From Tetracentron sinense (Eukaryota; Streptophyta; Magnoliopsida; Trochodendrales; Trochodendraceae): 64,000 bases of DNA. A model generated the notes under the pieces. The model worked only from the letters and a program-made list of their open reading frames with translations. It did no database searches and was not told the origin of the DNA. Both the position numbers and the translations under genes were made by a program. The stretch spans positions 124,001 through 188,000 of the forward strand of contig JABCRI010000989.1 of assembly GCA_015143295.1 (NCBI GenBank), given 5' to 3'. Below, piece after piece: positions 51,127-61,844 of the stretch (its first letter is position 1; each line of letters opens with the position of its first letter).

Positions 51127-51199
51127 AGGGTGTGGTGGGTGTGTGTTGTTGGCCTAAATGTGTGCACGTTGTGTTGTTACTCTTAACCAAAAAAAAAAA
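51127..51199 (+). mobile_element. Short A-tailed retroinsert with long target duplication
   Basis: GCTATACACTACTAACCAAG at about 51105 is repeated as GCTATATACTACTAATCAAG at 51200. The 70 bp between end in CCAAAAAAAAAAA. This is the pattern of a 5'-truncated retroposed RNA; the source RNA is not recognised. Confidence 0.55.
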
Positions 51200-51320
51200 G
51201 CTATATACTACTAATCAAGGGCATTGTACAATTCCTTGAGAGCCCCATATCAGATGAATCGCCTAGATTTGAACATAGACAACGAAATTTACATTTCTGC
51301 ATCTCAGAGGATACCCTATT

Positions 51321-51474
51321 TAGGGATGGTTAACGAACAAGGTGCTCGCAAACAGCTCGAGCTCAACTCACTAAAAGCTCAAGCTCGTTCATTAATATAT
51401 TTAGTAAACAAGCCAAGCATGAGTTTGATTTTTGAGCTCGTTTAGTTAATGAGCCGAGCTTGAACACATCCCTA
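51321..51474. mobile_element. Short hAT MITE of the GAGCTCG family
   Basis: TAGGGATGGTTAACGAAC at the left and the complement of TAGGGATGTGTTCAAGC at the right, with CAGCTCGAGCTC inside. A trimmed relative of 32933-33485. Confidence 0.6.
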
Positions 51475-52596
51475 CTCGTCTCGCTAAAAGGTCAACTCAA
51501 TTATATATATATATACTTAAAATATTTTTAAATTACTAAAATATTTAAGTTAAGTACATAATTAACATACTTAAGTGGCAAAAAATGGAACTTTCAGCCT
51601 TGAGGCTTGTTATGCTAAGTTACTTGGCATAAAAGTTGTAGAATAAGGTGGTGAATTTAAATGATTTCATCTTATTAAATGGTTGTATCTATACTACTCC
51701 TATATAGCAATTGGTATCCACGTGGCACACTCCATTGCTCTTCATTCCCTTCAAATTAGTGCCATGTGGCATACCCTTCAATTAATAATTTTTTAACATA
51801 TGGACTGTGAACCCCAGACATTAAATATCCGTCTCCAACCATACCCATCTCTTTCTCTCTCTCCTCACATCTTCCTATCTTCCACAAATTCGTCCGCCCA
51901 AAGCGTCTCTCTCCCTCCATTAAACACCCTCCCCACATCAATTTGGCCCCACTCACTTTCAATTACACTCTTGCAATTCAGATCCCCTTGTCTACGGCCC
52001 TCCTCCTTCCATCTCTTCATTAATAAATAAGGCTTTAGATAGTAGATACATCTTCCCAACACTTCTTCTACCTTCACCCCTCTATGGCACGTCTACCTCC
52101 TTTCTCTTCACTTATAAAGTCTTAGAAAGTCCTTTTCGCTTCTCTCCTCTACGACTAAGGAAAAAAAGGGATAAGAAATGGTATAATCAATCGTTGGGAG
52201 GTTATTGAGATTGGGATCGAGTGGCATTGGCAAGGAATTTACCCCCAACCTTTTTGTGCTATTAATCTTGCTATTTTCACCGATTTGTGATTTTTCCCTG
52301 ATTTTTTTTAAAAAAATAGATTGATTGTTTGGATGAACTTAGTGTTTTCAAATCTAATTTATTTGTGTTGATTTAGTTCTCCTCTGCATCAATGATCAAG
52401 AATCTGGTTTCCCTCGGTGACATTATGAATCATCGCATGCTATTTTTTTTTCCTTTTCAAATTTTCAAACTCAAACCCTACCTTTCCCTTCTTGGTCCTA
52501 CGATTGGTTTTATCATTTTTAGTTCCTATATTTGTGTTTTCTCTTTAAAGCTCAATTAGGCAAGTTCATGATTGATGATTTCACTACTTTATTTTA

Positions 52597-52955
52597 TTAT
52601 CAACAAAAATAATTCTTACAAAACTTTATATCATCCCCCAAATCTATTTGCAATTCCTTGTTTTTTTTTCAATTTTCAAATAACTTTTCAGATATTTTGG
52701 CATGTTGCCTTCTCTGTGTAGGTGAAGCAAATAGTAGTGGCTACGCTTGCTCAATCTGTTATGGATCATTCAGATGATGCAAAGGTGCCCCTTAATCCCA
52801 TTTGATTGGTACATCACTTTATTTTTTGAGCACTAAAATAATTTTTATAGAACTTTTATCATCCCCCATTTCTATGTGCATTTCCTTGTTTTGTTCAATC
52901 TTTCAAACAACATTTCAGATATTTTGGCATGTTGACTTCTCTGTGTAGGTGAAGC
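52597..52955 (+). repeat. Internal duplication in Helitron B
   Basis: Two diverged copies of about 130 bp (CATCCCCCA..., then TTCAGATATTTTGGCATGTT and CTTCTCTGTGTAGGTGAAGC) each end at the same AG acceptor-like site. Confidence 0.7.
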
Positions 52956-53405
52956 TCTCCAATCAGCCATTTCATGTGTGGGTTTTTCTTATTTTGTGTT
53001 TTCATTTTAAGTTAGAAGTATTGATGTGAATTTCATTTTGTTCTTTGCTCTATTATACATAATCTATTTTGGACTCTGGAAATAATAAAATATTATAACA
53101 TTTGTGAGCCTATGCAATGATGCAAATTATAGTTGCATCTATTGAAAGTGATGGGTATTTATTGCTTACTTCCATTACTTTAGTTATTTATTATCTTCTT
53201 CAACCATTCATTTGTCAAGAGTTTGAGTTTCAGTGTTCCTTTTTACTTATCAGAGTTGAACATTTCATTAATGGGTTTCATTTGTTTATTGATTTTGCAG
53301 TTTTGTGTATGAGCAAATGCGATCCGCATATTCTAGTCAGTATTTGACAAACATGGTTTTGAAGGAATCTTAATTTTAACTATATCCTATGTTCTTCCCT
53401 GACAG

Positions 53406-54582
53406 ATGAAGATTTGAAAAAAAGGAGAGGAGGCCATTTCTAACACACTTCTTCCCACTATGTAGGCATTTTCCAATATGTTCTTTGGCGAATGGGGTGA
53501 CAAGAGCCAGGTAAGCAACATATTGGAAGCTCCGTGTATGTGCATACATTGAGGATCACAATTGGTATTGCTTCATCACCATGTTAAAATGAGTATAACA
53601 TGATTTTTCATCTAGCTACAATTGGATTGGCTACAACTGAGAACCCTCTAGGCGTGGTGCTTGGTGGAATCATGTAAGTTTTGTTCCATATACGTGCATG
53701 TGTGTGTGTGTGTGTGTGCTAAGTATGAGGGTGGAGGGATTGGAAGAAGGATGCTCTATTTGTTCCTCATATGCTACCTTTTCTGTGCATGAAACGAACT
53801 GTTCTAAATGCCCATACATTTTGTGAACTACCAAATGTGCATTTTAGTCATTTTGAACATTTGAATTTGGCCGTTTGCATACTTAGACTACCTTTTACTA
53901 TATCCACATTTTAAATCTCAAACTTTACTAGACCATTGACCTGGAAACTAATGCTCTAGCTTATTTGATTCAATCCTTGACCAGGAAAGAACAAACCCAA
54001 TGCCCTTGTCGATTGAACCGTTGACCCGCTTGATCAGGGTGAATCATTGCAAAGTAGCTATGTCCATGTATGTCACATTTATAGTTTCAATCAAACCCTT
54101 GGGTGAGAAAAAATAGCTTTTGAATCCCAAACTTGGCAATCCAAATGTATGCCAATCACTGTGAGAGATATGTGAGTGTTTCTAGTAGGTGTTTGTATCC
54201 ATTATTTTGCTTGCGAAGATGTTTTCATTCAAGGATGGAAATTCTATATAGCATCTAAATTGGGAATGGAATCATTGATTCAAGGTTTTGATGTGGGCAC
54301 CTCAGAATTCTTTGCAAAACAGATATGGAATAGGTTTACAACCATTCTATATGACATCTTATTGTGTCCTTAACATTGATTGATGATTCATATGTTTTGT
54401 ACCACCTTCACATTGCAATTTAGAAATATTGTGTGAAATCACATTAACGTTATTGATGGACATATACTACATGAGTACTGAAAATTGTCTCATTTTTAAT
54501 TTTTCTGCAGAGGACAAGCATTTATTACTGATGTAGCTGTTCTTGGGGGGAAAGAGCATGACATTACTATTTTTATTAGTAT
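53406..54582 (+). pseudogene. Captured GDT1-like (UPF0016/TMEM165) gene fragment
   Basis: Exon-like pieces in order: 53406-53510 (DEDLKKRRGG..., then AFSNMFFGEWGDKSQ, donor at 53511), 53612-53673 (LATIGLATTENPLGVVLGGI, donor AT|GTAAGT) and 54511-54582 (GQAFITDVAVLGGKEH). They match the second half of Arabidopsis GDT1-like proteins such as At1g25520, including the E-W-G-D-K-S metal-transport signature of this Ca2+/Mn2+ transporter family. Decay is clear: a stop and frameshift between the acidic linker and AFSNMFF, and the acceptor before CTAGCT has changed from AG to AT. The first ExGD repeat and the C-terminal membrane segments are missing. The preserved introns show capture at the DNA level. 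Confidence 0.8.
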
Positions 54583-55228
54583 GTAAGTTATATGATTTTT
54601 GCTTACTGATGTTGACCTCAGTGAACTTCTGCCCATAAGGGTTGATTTACTTTGTGTTGTTTCCAATTTATTAATACTGAGTAAGTTTCTATACAATGAT
54701 CCCTATATTCTTTTAAGCATTTAAGTGTCTGCTTTTAATAAAATTTAAAGACAATGATTGGAAATTTCTATACAATCGTCCCTTTTAATAAGTGGTTATT
54801 TTCTTGGTCAACTTGAAGTTGCAGGTTGGAAGGCTTAGCCAATAGACATAATAGAAAAAACGAGTCATGTAAGCAATCATTGTCTTTTGTTGGGTTTTAT
54901 TTCTTAGCTAAATTTGATTTAATTATTCCTATACATTGTTCTTAGTTTGATTGTTTAGTGCCTCAAAGCTGAATTTATCTACTGTCATTTGAGTCAACTA
55001 TTGATGATAGATATCATCAAATTTATAGATTTTTAATGATCTCTTCTCAATTAAACTAATCTCATTGTAATTCTTATTTTTATATGATAGTAGTTATTTT
55101 TGACTAAATTCTATACCTGATTCAGCGATTATTTAAGTATTTTTAGTACTGTAATTAGTTTTGCGTGATAGAGGACAGGCGTTGGGCATCCTTTTGTCTA
55201 AAATTCTAAAGGACACAAGTGCCTCTTA

Positions 55229-55352
55229 TTCTTCCAAAATTTGTCTTTCAGTCGGGTTATCATTCCTTCAATTTACACACATGAATTCTATTCTTCCAAA
55301 ATTTGTCTTTCAGTCGGGTTATCATTCCTTCAATTTACATACATGAATTCTA
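55229..55352 (+). repeat. Tandem duplication, 2 x 62 bp
   Basis: TTCTTCCAAAATTTGTCTTT begins at 55229 and at 55291. The copies are almost identical, so the duplication is recent. Confidence 0.9.
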
Positions 55353-55574
55353 TGAGAAATCTTTGTATTACCGGCCTTCCTCTTTTCCTTGGGATATCTA
55401 CTCCTCAGTATTTTTGATGATTTTAAATTTTCTTCTCATCATGGACGTTCACTCCCACCCGGGATGGGTTAGTTAAATCCTTAAAACCCTCATTCTTCTC
55501 CGAGCAATTGAAATACCAAATGGGTACAATTGACGCCCCAGCCAAGTTCAATCGCCCCAAAAAGTCAACAAGTG

Positions 55575-55700
55575 ACTCTTTTAATCACCATTAACTGTGG
55601 TTAAGATTCACTAACACTTAGTATTCAACAATTTAACTTTATTTTAAAAACAATATATTTTTAAAAAAAACCGTTAACCGGGGTTAAAAGGGGGCTCTGT
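55575..55700 (-). repeat. Dispersed repeat (GTGAATCTTAACC family) inside Helitron B
   Basis: Contains the complement of AGTGAATCTTAACCACAGTT and ends in GGGGTTAAAAGGGGG. It lies close to the Helitron 3' end and is therefore younger than, or was carried along with, the Helitron. Confidence 0.5.
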
Positions 55701-56029
55701 GAATGCCATTGATCTCTCAAGACTCATTGATGATTACAAATAATTGTTTTTCTTTATCATTGCCTTCATTCATGTCTATGTTACTACCTGTGCATCGCAC
55801 GGGGTGTTTGCTAGTATATATATAAACTAATCTATCTTAGTTTAACTAAGCTCGTTAAAAGCTCGAGCTCGACTCAAGACCCACCCCTAACCCTATCTTA
55901 TGGATGATATCGATTCACTATATATGTTAGTTTTCCACATGACTAGAAAGATGCCATCACAGCCGAGCTTGGACAAGTCGGTCCACTTCACTTATGAACA
56001 CAACCTACTTTTTGTTGGCCCATGGTGGG

Positions 56030-56195
56030 GGCGTTGATATCATTTATCTATGTTTATGTTTAGTTGTTATATAATAATTAGTGATATGAGTGAGCCTCAT
56101 GACACATCACCCATGAAGATCTTTTACCAATTCACTGAGAGTTTCACTCTCTTAGAATTTGAATCCAGACCTCCTAGTACACCTTCTAAGACTGG
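56030..56195 (-). mobile_element. SINE, minus orientation, diverged
   Basis: Body GATATCATTTATCTATG and minus-strand box B-like GAGGTCTGGATTCAAATTC. The tail is lost. Confidence 0.5.
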
Positions 56196-56204
56196 TTAAG
56201 GAAC

Positions 56205-56494
56205 AAAGAAACTAACTCAAGCTCGGCTCATTAAAAGCTCATTTATTCAATAAACGAGCTAGGCTCAGACTTTATTTCGAGCACAGGTGTTGGCTCTTCA
56301 AACAATAAATAAAATAATGTATAAATTTTTTTATATTATATAAATAAATATTATAAACAATCCAAGTCAAGTTGAGCATGAGATTGGGGTGTTTTTTAAC
56401 GAGCTGTACTTGAACAAAGGTGGTTAAAGGTTGAGCTCGAGTCGAGCTTGAACATCTTTGTAGTTTAACGAGCCAAGCCTGAACACCTCATTAC
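56205..56494. mobile_element. Worn hAT MITE of the GAGCTCG family
   Basis: CAAGCTCGGCTCATTAAAAG near the left, GAGCTCGAGTCGAGCTTGAAC and GAGCCAAGCCTGAACACC near the right, AT-rich centre. The ends are degraded. Confidence 0.5.
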
Positions 56495-56794
56495 TCGGCT
56501 CACCTTCCCATCCTAGCTAAAGAAGAGGGTGCACACAGCATGCTTTGGGCAGTTTTTTTTCTTCTTGGACTTCCAACAGCTGGGTTGGGCTTGGTGATAG
56601 AAGTGTGGAGCCTGCCTTGACTGAACATCCTACCTCTGTTCACACGGATCCAACTTCACGGTAAGTTGGTGGGAGCTTGCAGGGGGGTACTTTGGTATTT
56701 TCGACTTCTGTTATGCAGCCCTAATATTATTAAGAATAGGTGTGGGCGGCTACTGTCATTTTTAAATCGCAACTCTGTGATTCTCTTTTGCTCA

Positions 56795-56940
56795 AGAACA
56801 TAGTGAAATCTCGATAACTCTGTGGACATACCTCAATTTGAGGGAACCACATAAATCTGTGTTTTTTTGTGTTTGTTCTTATTATTTTTCTGTCTATATT
56901 TCGTGTCTCTCAGATCCTGTTTAGGGTTCATTCCCTAACA
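56795..56940 (+). mobile_element. Ty1/Copia-like LTR 3' part (fossil fragment)
   Basis: GAACCACATAAATCTGTGTT followed by TTTGTTCTTATTATTTTTCTG and a CCCTAACA ending resembles the R-U5 end of plant Copia LTRs. Only this end is recognisable; the rest is missing or too worn. Confidence 0.4.
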
Positions 56941-57358
56941 CTTTGACCTTTTTATTTGAACCCAAATAGTATACATGAGCCAGGTCTATGCCTAACTTAA
57001 AGCTTTAAGTATGTGGCTAGGACCCCAACCAGAGCTCAAGTCTTGAACCAGTTATAGCCTTGAATATAAAGCATGAACCAAATTATTTGTACTTATCATC
57101 GAGCACATGCTAGTCTTGGCCAGCTTCTTAGGTGAGAGCTACGCTTTAGCTGATGGCTGATCTTGGTCTCCCAAGCCCTGCTTATGTGCGTCCTCAAAAT
57201 AAGTTCTATTTGCTTGAAAGCCAAATCAAGCTCAGGGTTATTATAGGTCACTATAGGCAGATCTGTTGGTGGGTTAGTAGTTAATTGTAAAGTGACCTAC
57301 AAGACTGTTATCTCACTATACAAGGATTCAAGACTTGGCCTCCCAAATGAGGAAATGA
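56941..57358. other. Intergenic stretch, nothing recognised
   Basis: No gene seen. Part of it may be plastid spacer DNA continuing from the rpl16 fragment, but I could not confirm this. Confidence 0.3.
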
Positions 57359-57493
57359 TCTCCTGAATATTGGGTATATGTCGTTAAATCGGATCGAATA
57401 CTTTATGAAATGAGTGGATTATCTGAAATTATAGCCAAAAAAGCTATTGAAATAATGGCGTCAAAAATACCTATACAAACTCAATTCATTATT
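57359..57493 (+). pseudogene. rpl16: Plastid rpl16 fragment in nuclear DNA
   Basis: The frame [20 protein letters not shown] followed by [20 protein letters not shown] and TQFII is the C-terminal third of ribosomal protein L16, plastid type (family: [20 protein letters not shown]...). It is the last part of rpl16 exon 2. Several amino-acid replacements at conserved sites and a one-base loss just upstream of SPEYW show it is an old, non-functional transfer (NUPT). A mitochondrial source is less likely because the sequence follows the plastid version. Confidence 0.8.
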
Positions 57494-57851
57494 CCCGTAT
57501 GCTACTTTCCCGGATAGACATTCGCTATCATTCCATGCTTATCCGTATAAAATGAGTGACTTTTAATTTGAAGCTATACCCGCGGCCGTCATCTATGGTC
57601 ATTATGCACATACATGACAGAACAGAGGTGGCTAAAAGATGACATGATTATTGTTGTTAACGGGCCAGGGCATGGAAAGCCTAGAACCAATTTGTCTCTG
57701 TAGATGTAGGCCCAAGACAATTGAGGCCCAATACTAACAAGCTTAGAATGGTCAGACCAGTCCAGGTAGTGTCTTCCCCATGCTTGGACTGAAGCGATTC
57801 AAATTCGGGCATCCAACACAGTAATTAAACCTGCAAAAGATTTGGGATTAA
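57494..57851. other. Spacer, nothing recognised
   Basis: Could include plastid rpl16 downstream sequence near 57494-57560. No other feature. Confidence 0.3.
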
Positions 57852-57908
57852 GCATAGTTATTAACCCGGATAACGAATTTTTAAAATTATAAATTCAGAA
57901 ATAAATTT
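57852..57908 (+). mobile_element. End fragment of the ATAGTTACC-type MITE
   Basis: CATAGTTATTAACCCGGATA, then an ATTCAGAAATAAAT word as in 29377-29681. Interrupted on the right by a SINE. Confidence 0.45.
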
Positions 57909-58135
57909 GGTGTAAGCCCATATACGGGTTAGCAGTGGTTCTCAGGACGTACACCTCATGAAGTGGAAGGTCTTGGGTTCGACTTCTCACTCCCCCTTTC
58001 GGGTCAGCCCCACATGGGATTTTCCCAAACTTTTCTGGTGCGGTGGATTGTGGGCCGGCCTTTGTCGCATCCTCGGGGATTAGTCCTTATCCAAAGGGGT
58101 TAGGGACACCCCCCGAGTTATCAAAAAAACAAAAG
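57909..58135 (+). mobile_element. tRNA-derived SINE (Au-like), plus orientation
   Basis: Pol III promoter boxes are clear: GGGTTAGCAGTGGTTCTCAG (box A) and GGTCTTGGGTTCGACTTC (box B) about 35 bp apart. The body ends CCCCCCGAGTTATCAAAAAA, the TATCAAAAA-type 3' end of the Au SINE group. It is the only SINE here in plus orientation and belongs to a different family from the others. Confidence 0.75.
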
Positions 58136-58302
58136 TCTTGATCTTGAAGCTTATAGGCAAGTTCTCAAGTCTAGTGGTCCAGTGCTGAGTGGTCCAGTCT
58201 TTTCCCATCCTATATGTATATCTTTGAATTGTTTTCAAATATGGGAAACACCATCAATAATCAATGGGGCCGCGAAAGGACACAATCTAACTTACTGTAG
58301 GG

Positions 58303-58601
58303 CAGGGGCAGGGGCAGGGGCAGGATTTTCTTGTAGGGGCTAATAGTAGGCCATCTGATATGTCTGTTTGTAAACTTTTTTTTTTAAAAATAACGGGCAG
58401 CTGCGTCCTTGTCCTTGTCCTTGTCCTTGTCCATGACTATGTCATCTTAAATTAAATAATTTATGATAAAATTTAGTCTTCTTAACCCTTCTCCCATGCA
58501 GACCCTCTTAAATTAAGTAATTATGTAAGTATAAATTTAATTTAATTTAATTTTTCTCCTCAAAAGTTAGGGGGGCTAGAGCTGCACCCGGCTCCGCCCT
58601 G
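58303..58601. mobile_element. hAT MITE, CAGGGCGGAGCC type (copy 2) with GGGGCA tandem repeat
   Basis: The right end CCGGCTCCGCCCTG is the complement of the family start. The left part has TGTAGGGGCTAATAGTAGG. Four GGGGCA units lie at 58304-58328 and five CTTGTC units at 58408-58433, both expanded from family sequence. Confidence 0.55.
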
Positions 58602-58641
58602 CTCCCAGTTACGCACACGCATATGTTGTTACTATCACTGT

Positions 58642-58860
58642 TGTTAGAACCGGACCGGACCGGCCGGTCGAACCGGAAAAATCGGGAACCGGTCCCCTCA
58701 CCAATTCCCAAACCTCACAAAACCGGACATGTTTAAAAACAGGTCATTTTTGTCAAAACCGAAAGAATTGGACAGTTGAACCGAGAACCGGTGGTCGGAA
58801 TCGATCAAACTGGGAACCGGCCACTTAGCCGGTTCGATGACTGGTCCGGTTCTAATAACA
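58642..58860. mobile_element. MITE with TGTTAGAACCGGACC ends
   Basis: Ends TGTTAGAACCGGACCGG and the complement of TGTTATTAGAACCGGACCAG. CCGGTTCGA/TCGAACCGG arms fill most of its 219 bp. Non-coding. Confidence 0.7.
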
Positions 58861-59393
58861 TTGGTTACTATATAGTGTTTTTATTTTTTCCAAAGAAAAG
58901 TAACCAAACAATCACAACACAAAAGTCATGTGGTTGGCCTACAATAATGGGGCTATGCAATCTGGCAATGGTAACTTCCCTATTGAATTGAAGATTACAA
59001 GTAGATTAATGGTACAATCTGCTGAAGCCCTCCAAATCCCTCTTTGCCTGACTCCACCAACACTGGTTGCTTTACGGGCAACTCCAAACAATTTTGGATA
59101 TCTTGGGTTTGAATAAAGTTCTTGGTGTAAGCTCACTCTCTAAATAATTTTTATTCTCGTATTTCTCTTAAATAGGTATTTCTAAGTCATTTTTGGGTCA
59201 TGCCCAAGATGCCCCTCTAAAAATAATATTTACACTCCAACCAAGATAACATAAATAAGAGGCTTGGTGATTTTAGTTATCACGAAACTCAACATATTCC
59301 ACTCAATATTTTTCTTCTAAGGCTCGTAAATAGTTTTATGACATAAATCATGTACAATATAATTTCTATAGCAAAAGATGAATTTTTAACTTA
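58861..59393. other. Intergenic stretch, unidentified protein-like frame
   Basis: The frame at 58928-59116 (62 residues) contains FPIELKITSRLMVQSAEALQ and PTLVALRATPNNFGYLGF, which look protein-like. A related, diverged stretch (ACTCTCTAAA and an NNFG-like part) occurs at 59830-59920. Family unknown, possibly a worn transposon. Confidence 0.25.
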
Positions 59394-59679
59394 TTTTTTG
59401 TTGTTTGGTTGCATTCTAAAAAATAATGTGAAAAATTCATTTACTTGTGTTTGAAGTAAAGGAACATTGAAAATCACTTGTAAAATAAAAAATATAAATA
59501 TAGAATATACAAAAATAAAATAATTAACAAAATAACGAAATTTTGAAATGTAAGTTATTTTCCCAAAAAGTTGTTTATCTCCCGTAAAAGATTTTACATG
59601 CAAACAAACATGCGAAAAATGATATTTTTACACGGATTTTATTTATTTTTCCTTATTTTACATCGAAACAAACAAAACA
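59394..59679. mobile_element. AT-rich Tourist-like MITE
   Basis: Ends TTTTTTGTTGTTTGGTTG and the complement of TGTTTTGTTTGTTTCGATG, flanked by TTA and TAA. Non-coding. Confidence 0.45.
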
Positions 59680-59916
59680 TAAGAGAAAAAGTACCAAAAG
59701 CATCCTAACTACAATACAAAGATACAGATGGTTCATCCACAATGGGGCTACATTAATGACCAATCTAACAAGGATAAACTCAGTATTTAATGAAAAATTA
59801 CAAAAGGAATAACATACAGACTCTATTAATAATTACCAACATTTGTTGCTCCCCAAATAATTTTGGGCTTTTGGATGAAGAAGTAGAGAACTTGAGAATA
59901 AACCCACTCTCTAAAC

Positions 59917-60085
59917 TTTTTTTTTGGTATTATCATTTATCTATTGTTAATATCAATCATGGGTTAGTCATCAGTGACTGGGAGTGACAATCTTGCAAGA
60001 CATTACCCATTGAGATTAGATCTCACAACCTCTTTCATAAAAGAGGTCACACCATACTATTAGAGTAAGTGGTAGTAGTGTAACC
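59917..60085 (-). mobile_element. SINE, minus orientation
   Basis: Minus strand: box B-like GAGGTTGTGAGATCTAATC, then the body and a T run (plus strand) at 59917-59925. Confidence 0.65.
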
Positions 60086-60170
60086 TTAATCTCCTTTACG
60101 ACTAATCTTTTCTCACATTTGTTTCTTTAAGTAATGATTTTTAGTCAATTTACACCTTATTGAAAAGGCC

Positions 60171-60350
60171 TTTTTTTTACTGGGATATTATTCACCTACG
60201 GTTAGTATCAATTGTTATTGGTTAGCATTAGAGTTCTTGCTACTCATCATCCCCATGGTGGGAGGTGGGTGGGTGGTGGTGGGGGATGGATCCCCGAGAC
60301 CTCTCTATTAGTGAGAGAAGCTTCATCCCACCATTGGAGCAAGATGCAAG
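60171..60350 (-). mobile_element. SINE, minus orientation
   Basis: Minus strand: head CTTGCTCCAATGGTGGGAT, box B-like GAGGTCTCGGGGATCCATCC and a T run (plus strand) at 60171-60178. Close to the copy at 38436-38590. Confidence 0.7.
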
Positions 60351-60929
60351 ACAAATATTACATTTAAAAAAAAAAAAAAAAACCAACGCAATTTATACAT
60401 TTCAACAAGAGAATCAAAAAGAGTTAAATCTTAGAGATTTAAGCTATCACCAAAATGGACATATCCCACACTTCCATGTCTCTCACTCACTATATCCAAT
60501 TATTCTCTAAAGCTCCATTTGGTCAACAAGAATGTGGTACAAGAAAGGAAAATAAAAAATTAATTAACTTCCTCCAAGTGTTTATTTAAGGAAAATTTTT
60601 TATTAGAAAAGCTATTTATTCCCAAAAAAAAAAAATTTATGAGAGTGATCTTATGAAACAACTCAAAACTATGTATTTGAGAGTCATGTAGTTATTGGTC
60701 TAATTGGCCTCACTATTAACTTGACCCAATTAATATTAGTCAACATCCGTTAATTAAGAAATATTTACCAATATAAGATTGGTTAGAGTTCGGTTTGAGT
60801 TGACGTAGGAAACCATTCCCCTTCATATTTTTTTTGTATTAAAACTAATTTTCATAAAAGAATTTAAAGAAAAAATAATGCATGCAAGAAAATTCTAGAG
60901 TGGTGATTAATGGACCCATGAGTCTGCTA
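60351..60929. other. AT-rich intergenic stretch
   Basis: Poly-A run at 60366-60381. No gene or repeat ends recognised. Confidence 0.35.
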
Positions 60930-61130
60930 CTTAAGTTACCGCCGTGTCCTTGTGTCCCTTTAAACCCCCATTTATCCCTCATTAAGCTTACCTAAATAAT
61001 TAAGTTAAGATTGTTGTTTTTTAAAAAACCAAGATTGGATTGCTTAATCCTAGGGGTGAGTGAATCTTAACCACAATTGGTGAGTGTTAAAAAATGGGGT
61101 GTGGACCAATGAGGACCGGCCCTTTCGTTA
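60930..61130 (+). repeat. Dispersed repeat (GTGAATCTTAACC family)
   Basis: TGTCCCTTTAAACCCCC at the left, GAGTGAATCTTAACCACAAT at 61061, then GTTAAAAAATGGGG. Same order of motifs as 35405-35560. Confidence 0.55.
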
Positions 61131-61158
61131 CATAATGGCAACCACGGTAAGCTAAGGT

Positions 61159-61398
61159 GGCATTTGGATTTGATTTTATTAATGAAAAATCAATTCTGAT
61201 AAATTGATTATGTAGAAATTAATGGTCAAATAATCATTTTTTCAAATAATTGTGTTTGGAGAATTCAAAGTTGAGTCTTTCAACTTCCTATTCTCCAAAT
61301 ACTATTATTTAAAAAAATGATTATTTGACTATTAATTTCAACATAATCAATTTTATCAGAATTGATTTTCGGCTAATAAAATCCAATCCAAACGCTTT
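61159..61398. mobile_element. Near-perfect foldback MITE (240 bp)
   Basis: The arms cover almost the whole element: GGCATTTGGATTTGATTTTA / complement of GCGTTTGGATTGGATTTTAT, then AATCAATTCTGATAAATTGA, GGTCAAATAATCATTTTTT and TTTGGAGAAT matched on both sides. The arms agree at roughly nine positions in ten, which suggests a young insertion. Confidence 0.75.
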
Positions 61399-61834
61399 CC
61401 AAAATTCTATGAGCCTGAGAAAGTAACCTTTTCCCAAGAAAAAAAGTTTATTTTATACCAATTAAACGCAAGAAAAGTGTCGTTTTCAATTTATTTGCGT
61501 GTTAATTAAGCTGATAGAATGATTTATGATTTGATGGCCGTATATCTAATTTGTCCATGCAAATGTGGTTTTGAGTAGGCAGGTGAACCATCCCAATCAA
61601 AGGGCCTACACCTCAACTGGCTAATTGTTCTATGTTTCGTAACTATGGTCTCAGTTTATTAAGTTAATATATTTAGAGCCTTATTCCAAATAGTTGGGTC
61701 TCTGAGTCCATTGCACTTTATCAAAAAGTCATGACTATGATAGCTAACAAGTTTTTTTTCCTTATAAGCATGAGTAGTTAACAATCTCATGTATAATAAT
61801 AATAGGGTGGTTCTATGCACACACCAATTTTTTT
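61399..61834. other. Intergenic stretch, nothing recognised
   Basis: No feature apart from the SINE target site at its right edge. Confidence 0.3.
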
Positions 61835-61844
61835 TAATACACAC

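Larger units (their letters stand above)
51688..55814 (+). mobile_element. Helitron B, non-autonomous, with captured GDT1-like exons
   Basis: Starts TCTATACTACTCCTATATAG at 51688 and ends with the hairpin CCTGTGCATCGCACGGGG, a 6-nt spacer and CTAG at 55811-55814. The flanking bases are A on the left and T on the right, the Helitron insertion signature, and no target duplication is expected. 4127 bp. There is no Rep/helicase gene. It carries GDT1-like exons in the same orientation (53406-54582), a 130-bp internal duplication with intron-like borders (52597-52728 and 52823-52955) and a young 2 x 62 bp tandem repeat (55229-55352). A further exon-like piece VKQIVVATLAQSVMDHSDD at 52728-52790, bordered by AG and GT, is not identified. 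Confidence 0.82.

Noticed and set aside
57909-57990. tRNA-like sequence with box A and box B
   Set aside because: It continues into an A-tailed body and lacks an acceptor-stem partner, so it is a SINE head and not a tRNA gene.
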